Origin: Fibrobacter sp.
GTDB taxonomy: Bacteria > Fibrobacterota > Fibrobacteria > Fibrobacterales > Fibrobacteraceae
Direction: 5' to 3'
NCBI GenBank assembly: GCA_016295375.1
Contig: JAEDLI010000127.1
Coordinates: 1 to 5,666, forward strand
DNA: 5,666 nucleotides
Position numbers and translations under genes: made by a program. Position 1 is the first letter of the stretch, and every line of letters starts with the position of its first letter. The notes below the pieces were generated by a model that was not told where the DNA came from, made no database searches, and was given only the letters and a program-made list of their open reading frames with translations. This document shows positions 1-3,668 of this stretch, in pieces.

Positions 1-697
1 GGTAGAAGGCTGCAACGGCGGTGATACCGAAACCGAGGGCAACGATAATGCTGTAAGCGATACCGGCGATGTCGATAATCGGGGTCCACTTCTGGTGAGC
101 AATGCCCATGGTCTGGAAAGCAGAAGAAATAGCGTGGAAGAGGTGCATACCGATCACGAACATGCTGACCACGTAGAATGCAGCCCAAGCCGGGTTAGCA
201 AACATCTGGATGGTGGTGAGCCACATGTCGCGGACGATTTCGCCTTCGGCATTCACATAGAGGTAGTGTTCGCCGAACTTGAGCATCATGAGGTGCTGCA
301 CGAGGAAGCCGAGAATGAAGAGGCCGGACCAGATCATGGTGAAGGTTGCGAAAGTCTTCTTGCCCTTGCGAGCGTTGACTTCGTAGTCGATGCCACCGCG
401 GGCCTTCTTGTTCTCGATCTTCAGCTTGATAGCAAGGAAGATGTGGAGAGCGAAAGCAGCCACCAGCACCAGTTCAACAAGATAAATCATCTTGATCGGG
501 AAGTGGAGCGGGTTGAATCCGGTCAGGAATTCGGTGTAGGCATTGTAAGATGCCTGAGCCGCGGCCTGATCGAAATTCAGAAGCTGGAAGTTACCACACA
601 TGTGGCCGAAGATGAACAGGGCGAGGAACGCGCCTGTGCATCCCATGATCTGCTTCTTACCGATAGAGGAGGTAAGATACTTGATGATCCATTGCAT
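1..697 (-). CDS. sdhC: Succinate dehydrogenase/fumarate reductase cytochrome b (membrane anchor) subunit, 3' end cut by window
   Basis: Seen: an open frame of 232 codons from ATG at 697 to the window edge, without a stop. It encodes a hydrophobic protein with five likely membrane helices (about residues 17-37, 70-92, 118-140, 170-192, 207-231). Histidines H32 (in GHMCGNF), H85, H135 and H185 (in GMHLFHAISSAFQ) sit where the four haem ligands lie in the Bacillus SdhC/Wolinella FrdC di-haem family. Known: this subunit anchors the flavoprotein and iron-sulfur subunits to the inner membrane and exchanges electrons with menaquinone. Inferred: in a succinate-forming anaerobe it would mainly serve fumarate reduction (frdC would be an equal name), and the A and B subunits should follow just outside the left edge. 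All helices are present, so only a short tail is missing. AAGGAG lies 10 bases before the ATG. All 13 lysines use AAG, a sign of high expression. A weak promoter-like TAAGTTTA overlaps the ndk stop (725-732). Confidence 0.93.
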   Translation of the reverse strand, partial: MQWIIKYLTSSIGKKQIMGCTGAFLALFIFGHMCGNFQLLNFDQAAAQASYNAYTEFLTGFNPLHFPIKMIYLVELVLVAAFALHIFLAIKLKIENKKARGGIDYEVNARKGKKTFATFTMIWSGLFILGFLVQHLMMLKFGEHYLYVNAEGEIVRDMWLTTIQMFANPAWAAFYVVSMFVIGMHLFHAISSAFQTMGIAHQKWTPIIDIAGIAYSIIVALGFGITAVAAFY

Positions 698-707
698 TGA
701 GTTGTGT

Positions 708-713
708 CTCCTT
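708..713 (-). promoter_or_regulatory. Shine-Dalgarno site of the sdhC-type gene
   Basis: On the minus strand this reads AAGGAG, ending 10 bases before the ATG at 697-695. It is the strongest ribosome binding site in the window and fixes the start of the anchor subunit. The site lies in the 32-base gap after ndk, so the gene can be translated independently even if it is transcribed from the ndk promoter. Confidence 0.8.
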
Positions 714-729
714 GAGGGGTTGTTTAAAC

Positions 730-1182
730 TTAGAGAACGCAGCAGGCCTTGAGAGAAGGCATTTCGTAAGCGTAGCGTTCGTCTTCCTTGAACCAGAAGT
801 CCAGTTCGCGCTTGGCGGATTCAGGACTGTCGGAGCTGTGCACGACGTTTTCGGTCATGGAAGGGGCGAAATCGTAGCGGAGGGTACCGGGTTCCGCCTT
901 GGCCGGATTGGTGGCGCCGTTGATAGCGCGAACCTTGGCAATGGCATTTTCGCCGCCGAGGGCGAGCATTACGGACGGGCCCTTGGTCATGTAGGCTTCG
1001 AGTTCGCCGAAGAACGGCTTTTCCACGTGTTCGGCGTAGAAACCGCGAGCATCGGCAGAGGTCATCTGGTGCATCTTCACGGCGCAGACGGAGAGGCCTG
1101 CAGCGATGTAACGGTCAATAATGCGCCCGATGAGGCCAGACTTGACCGCATTGGGCTTGATCATTGCAAATGTCATTTCCAT
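730..1182 (-). CDS. ndk: Nucleoside diphosphate kinase
   Basis: This is a complete 150-residue protein, close to the usual 135-155 of the family. Known role: it transfers the gamma-phosphate of ATP to other (d)NDPs in the cytoplasm through a phosphohistidine intermediate. Seen: K9 in the IKP motif, Y49, F57-F58, R85, the GATNP loop (89-93, with T91), R102, N112 and catalytic H115, all in expected order. The active-site stretch reads NVVHSSDSPESA, with serine after the histidine where the common signature has Gly or Ala. Start: M1 is 8 bases downstream of AAAAGG; M3 would be 14 away, so M1 is preferred. The gene is followed after 32 bases by the sdhC-type gene, with no hairpin terminator between them, which suggests one transcript. 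Lysine codons are almost all AAG, as in a highly expressed gene. The protein ends in ACCVL, a tail with two adjacent cysteines beyond the core fold. Confidence 0.97.
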   Translation of the reverse strand: MEMTFAMIKPNAVKSGLIGRIIDRYIAAGLSVCAVKMHQMTSADARGFYAEHVEKPFFGELEAYMTKGPSVMLALGGENAIAKVRAINGATNPAKAEPGTLRYDFAPSMTENVVHSSDSPESAKRELDFWFKEDERYAYEMPSLKACCVL

Positions 1183-1190
1183 AGTAGGTA

Positions 1191-1196
1191 CCTTTT
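1191..1196 (-). promoter_or_regulatory. Shine-Dalgarno site deciding the ndk start
   Basis: The minus strand reads AAAAGG here, 8 bases before the ATG at 1182-1180. This spacing favours the first methionine (MEMTF...) over the internal one two codons later. Confidence 0.6.
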
Positions 1197-1210
1197 GTTT
1201 TAAGATGTGA

Positions 1211-1218
1211 GAAATATA
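1211..1218 (-). promoter_or_regulatory. Candidate -10/-7 promoter box of ndk
   Basis: The minus strand reads TATATTTC, 28 bases upstream of the ndk ATG and ahead of its Shine-Dalgarno site. It is one base off the TAnnTTTG -7 consensus known from Bacteroidetes and also contains a TATATT match to a sigma70-type -10. No convincing TTGACA or TTTG element is seen upstream; that zone is occupied by the left arm of the heptad repeat. The call rests on position and on similarity to the box upstream of the lipoprotein gene. Confidence 0.45.
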
Positions 1219-1228
1219 GTTTTTAGAC

Positions 1229-1348
1229 TAGAGACCAGAGGCTAGAGAATAGGATTTAGTGGAAATAATCACGCACTTCGTGCGTCCTATTATACGGTCT
1301 CACCGCCAGTATCCTCCCTAGCCCCTAAATCCTAGATTCTAGGCTCTA
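1229..1348. repeat. Inverted-repeat element made of phased 7-base units around a central hairpin
   Basis: Seen: on the plus strand five consecutive 7-base units start at 1229, 1236, 1243, 1250 and 1257 (TAGAGAC, CAGAGGC, TAGAGAA, TAGGATT, TAGTGGA). On the minus strand five units start at 1348, 1341, 1334, 1327 and 1320 (TAGAGCC, TAGAATC, TAGGATT, TAGGGGC, TAGGGAG). The arms are thus inverted copies of a degenerate TAGRGNN heptad. They can pair: 1250-1259 with 1325-1334 perfectly (TAGGATTTAG), then 1242-1246 with 1338-1342, and 1237-1240 with 1344-1347. The right arm starts at the TAG stop codon of the lipoprotein gene, and the left arm ends about 11 bases from the ndk promoter box. There is no ORF inside and no clear target-site duplication. 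Inferred: a dispersed REP- or MITE-like intergenic element, or an RNA 3'-end structure; the type cannot be settled from one copy. Confidence 0.65.
1271..1285. repeat. Perfect 6-bp hairpin in the centre of the heptad element
   Basis: ACGCAC and GTGCGT are perfect inverted repeats separated by three bases (TTC on plus, GAA on minus). Short flanking arms AATA (1264-1267) and TATT (1288-1291) can extend the stem past a small internal loop. On the minus strand, the direction in which the lipoprotein gene is transcribed, the loop is C(GAA)G, a triloop type known to be unusually stable. Only a weak T-rich run (GATTATTT) follows on the minus strand, so it does not look like a standard intrinsic terminator, though it could slow polymerase or protect the mRNA 3' end. 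Confidence 0.6.
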
Positions 1349-3613
1349 TTCTTCAGATTCGATCTTCTTCATCAGGTCTTCGGCCAGTTTTCCGTCACTT
1401 TTGATGTTTTCCACTAGCCAGTCGACGGATTCCTTCAGTTCGCTCTTGGGGAACCTTTTCTGAAACTCCTCCAGCACCTCCAGAGCCCGATCATTGATTT
1501 TTAAATTTTCATTCAAAATAAATCCCAGGCTGAACATAGCCTTTTCTGCCTCCGGAGCATCAGGCCAAATCTTCAAGAATGCTTCGAAACAAGCGGCAGA
1601 CTCATTATACTTTTGGGCATCCGAATAAACTTGAGCCAAGCCGTATACGGCCATACGGAAAAGGGTATCCCTATCCGCAAACAAATTTACAACCTTCTGG
1701 TATGCAGAAATCGCCTCATCAAATTTTTGCTCTTTGGCCGCAGAATCTCCGCTTGCAAGAACGCCTTCTCCAGAAGTTATGGGAGCCAATTCTATTTTAT
1801 CGCGGTCGTAGAAGAACACATTTGCTTTATTCCACGCTTCCATTTCAGAAAGGACCTTCGCATTTACCCGGGCACGAGAAGTCAGCACGCCTGTAATCTG
1901 AGAGAGCGATTCTTCGAAAGACTTCCCCTTATAAATTGATTCCTTCCCATAATAGTATTCAAACTTCTTGAGATTCTCGGGAATTTGATTTTGTGTTGGT
2001 GCTGAAATTTGAGTCATCCTGTCGTAGCGATTACTAATAAATTCCACACGAGCCAAACGCAACAATGCACGAAATTCCCAAGAATCATCTACTTTGTCGC
2101 GACGAGCTTTTTCTCCAATAGCATAAGCCTGGGCAAGCATATTGACTAAGTTATAGTGGGTATTCTTATTGTAAGGAATCCCTGGCTCTGCATCAAAAAT
2201 TTTCAGCAAGTCCACTTTCCTGTAGACAGGTTTTCCCCTTTCGGATATCAGAACTGTTGCCGGGTCAAGGCTTTCAACATCATCTGCATAGGCTGATTCA
2301 ATCAGTTTTTCTACACGATCAAACGCTTTGGGCTCTGACGGCACAACAGACAACACATAAAAACAGTGATAAAGAGAATCCGCGAGAGAATGAATCGCAG
2401 AAGATATATATCCAGTTTTTTTCCCTTCCAATTCGAGCCACAAGGCCGGCATCATCCCAATTCCGTAAGGGAGCGCATAATTTTTCTTGACCTTGCCCAC
2501 ATAACCCATGCTATCAGAAGTTTCTTCTTTTTCACTAATGGTTGCAGCTACAGCCCTAAATGATTCCAAATCCTTGACATTTTCCATGGTCTTTACAAGC
2601 ACGGCAGAATCCTTCATAGCCACATGATAAACTTCGTAACCAGGAGCAGTCATAAACTTATCCTTATTATCCTCGTAATACTTATGGGGATCTTTCGGAG
2701 TCAACTTTTCAATCACCACATCTCCTAAATCACCTCCCATTTTCTGGATTTCCTCAGCTATTGATTCCCGGCGAAGAGTTACAAAATTCTGTTCAAGGAT
2801 TTTCCTAAAATCCTCTTCCTTAGCTTTTTTTAATGCATTTCGCACTTTTAGTTTCAATGCAAAATAAGTGTATACCGAATCTTCCAAAACCCGGAAGCCA
2901 CGTCCTGTACCAACCGCCATGGAGTCTGCAAGGAACAAGGCTTTAATAACGGAGCTATCCGCAAAGACACCCTTTTCTTTCCCCTGGTAAACAATAGCAT
3001 GACGCATCAACGGTAAAGAATCTTCCGGAACAGTTGCATTAAACTTTGCAACCATATCCGCAACTGCAAGGGAATCTGCAACATAGAACAAAACTTCAAC
3101 ATTTGCCGGTTCATCTTTTTCTGGAAGTGTTTTTTGAATAAATCTTTTTAAAGAATCCTGATTTTGCGAAATGAAATAACGGCCAGCCACATCCCCTCGA
3201 ACTTGGAGATAAGATACCGAGCTGTCAAATTCGTCCCGATGTTCCTTAAAATATTTTTTTAAATCTTCATCTGCATATCCCAATCTACCCATCAGGTGAT
3301 CTCGGGTATAGACAATCGTAAGCAAACGATTGCGAACAATAGGTTCATAGGCTTTCCATGCAGAATCATAAGACTTAGATTCTCCATTTATTTTAGAAAC
3401 CTTAGCCAAAGAATACAAAAGACGTTCTGCAACAATTTTGTAATTGTCAGTCGACGGGACAGCCGAATTTTGCAAAACCTGAAAATCTAAATCTTCGGCA
3501 TAAAGTGTTTCACTACCAATTTTTGCAACAACAGCATCTTTACTTCCGACAATATTGCAACTCAGCAATAAAAAACAAAAAAACAGAAGAATCAGGGTAT
3601 ATATTTTTTTCAT
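1346..3613 (-). CDS. Large lipoprotein with SurA/parvulin-like PPIase regions and C-terminal TPRs
   Basis: This is a complete 755-residue protein. Seen: a lysine-rich N-terminus, a hydrophobic stretch and the lipobox LLSC with C19 as the lipidated residue. N20 follows, not the Asp retention signal of enterobacteria, so outer-membrane placement is plausible. Residues about 26-110 resemble a SurA-type N-domain. Residues about 171-257 look like a degenerate parvulin fold lacking the usual first His. Residues about 325-424 are a clearer parvulin-like domain (H330 in YEVYHV, a MGYVGKV turn, then PALWLELEGKKTG). Residues about 453-532 look like a second N-domain-type helical region. About 618-735 hold three TPR-like repeats, as in BamD/YbgF-type proteins. 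Inferred: a periplasm-facing folding factor for exported or outer-membrane proteins. Isomerase activity is doubtful because of key-residue loss. The start follows GAGG at close spacing. The stop is TAG, inside the heptad repeat. The gene is AT-richer than its neighbours and uses many AAA lysine codons. Confidence 0.8.
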   Translation of the reverse strand: MKKIYTLILLFFCFLLLSCNIVGSKDAVVAKIGSETLYAEDLDFQVLQNSAVPSTDNYKIVAERLLYSLAKVSKINGESKSYDSAWKAYEPIVRNRLLTIVYTRDHLMGRLGYADEDLKKYFKEHRDEFDSSVSYLQVRGDVAGRYFISQNQDSLKRFIQKTLPEKDEPANVEVLFYVADSLAVADMVAKFNATVPEDSLPLMRHAIVYQGKEKGVFADSSVIKALFLADSMAVGTGRGFRVLEDSVYTYFALKLKVRNALKKAKEEDFRKILEQNFVTLRRESIAEEIQKMGGDLGDVVIEKLTPKDPHKYYEDNKDKFMTAPGYEVYHVAMKDSAVLVKTMENVKDLESFRAVAATISEKEETSDSMGYVGKVKKNYALPYGIGMMPALWLELEGKKTGYISSAIHSLADSLYHCFYVLSVVPSEPKAFDRVEKLIESAYADDVESLDPATVLISERGKPVYRKVDLLKIFDAEPGIPYNKNTHYNLVNMLAQAYAIGEKARRDKVDDSWEFRALLRLARVEFISNRYDRMTQISAPTQNQIPENLKKFEYYYGKESIYKGKSFEESLSQITGVLTSRARVNAKVLSEMEAWNKANVFFYDRDKIELAPITSGEGVLASGDSAAKEQKFDEAISAYQKVVNLFADRDTLFRMAVYGLAQVYSDAQKYNESAACFEAFLKIWPDAPEAEKAMFSLGFILNENLKINDRALEVLEEFQKRFPKSELKESVDWLVENIKSDGKLAEDLMKKIESEE

Positions 3614-3629
3614 AGATAACCTCGCCCTG

Positions 3630-3637
3630 CAAATATA
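3630..3637 (-). promoter_or_regulatory. Candidate -7 promoter box of the lipoprotein gene
   Basis: The minus strand reads TATATTTG, an exact match to the TAnnTTTG -7 element described for Bacteroidetes, 16 bases before the ATG at 3613. A start a few bases downstream would leave a leader of roughly 10 bases carrying GGCGAGG as the ribosome binding site. No clear upstream (-33 or -35) element is seen; a T7 tract lies just upstream on this strand. Confidence 0.5.
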
Positions 3638-3647
3638 AGAAAAAAAC

Positions 3648-3655
3648 TATTTTTC
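3648..3655 (+). promoter_or_regulatory. Candidate -7 promoter box of the U32 gene
   Basis: The plus strand reads TATTTTTC, fitting TAnnTTT plus C as in the ndk box. It ends only 4 bases before a GTG codon (3660) and 13 before the ATG (3669) of the U32 gene. Transcription from it would begin at or next to the start codon, giving a nearly leaderless mRNA, which would fit the lack of any Shine-Dalgarno sequence there. The match is in an AT-rich stretch and could be chance. Confidence 0.3.
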
Positions 3656-3668
3656 CATCGTGAAAAAA

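Noticed and set aside
95..700. A 201-codon plus-strand open frame
   Set aside because: It lies antisense to the anchor subunit, whose five helices and four haem histidines are clear. The strong codon bias of that gene removes stops from the opposite strand. The product resembles no family I recognise and is rich in His/Glu as expected of a shadow frame.
722..729. Palindrome GTTTAAAC after ndk
   Set aside because: Eight bases, AT-rich, too short for a terminator or a confident operator; at most part of a weak promoter for the anchor gene.
730..744. C-terminal CCVL of Ndk looks like a CaaX prenylation box
   Set aside because: Bacteria lack the protein prenyltransferases for this signal; four residues match by chance easily.
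697..1203. A 168-codon plus-strand open frame
   Set aside because: It is antisense to ndk, which has all catalytic motifs; again an effect of codon bias.
1271..1285. Hairpin as an intrinsic terminator
   Set aside because: The stem is only 6 bp and no proper T run follows on either strand (GATTATTT on minus, CCTATTATA on plus).
1229..1348. Heptad arms as a CRISPR array
   Set aside because: Units are 7 bases, contiguous and without spacers, in opposite orientation in the two arms, with no cas gene nearby.
1579..2563. Plus-strand frames of 65-108 codons inside the lipoprotein gene
   Set aside because: They overlap each other and the long continuous minus-strand frame, and show no recognisable domain.
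3313..3332. Inverted repeat CAATCGT/ACGATTG with a 6-base loop
   Set aside because: It lies inside the lipoprotein coding sequence with no neighbouring signals; one 7-bp hairpin in over 2 kb of coding DNA is unremarkable.
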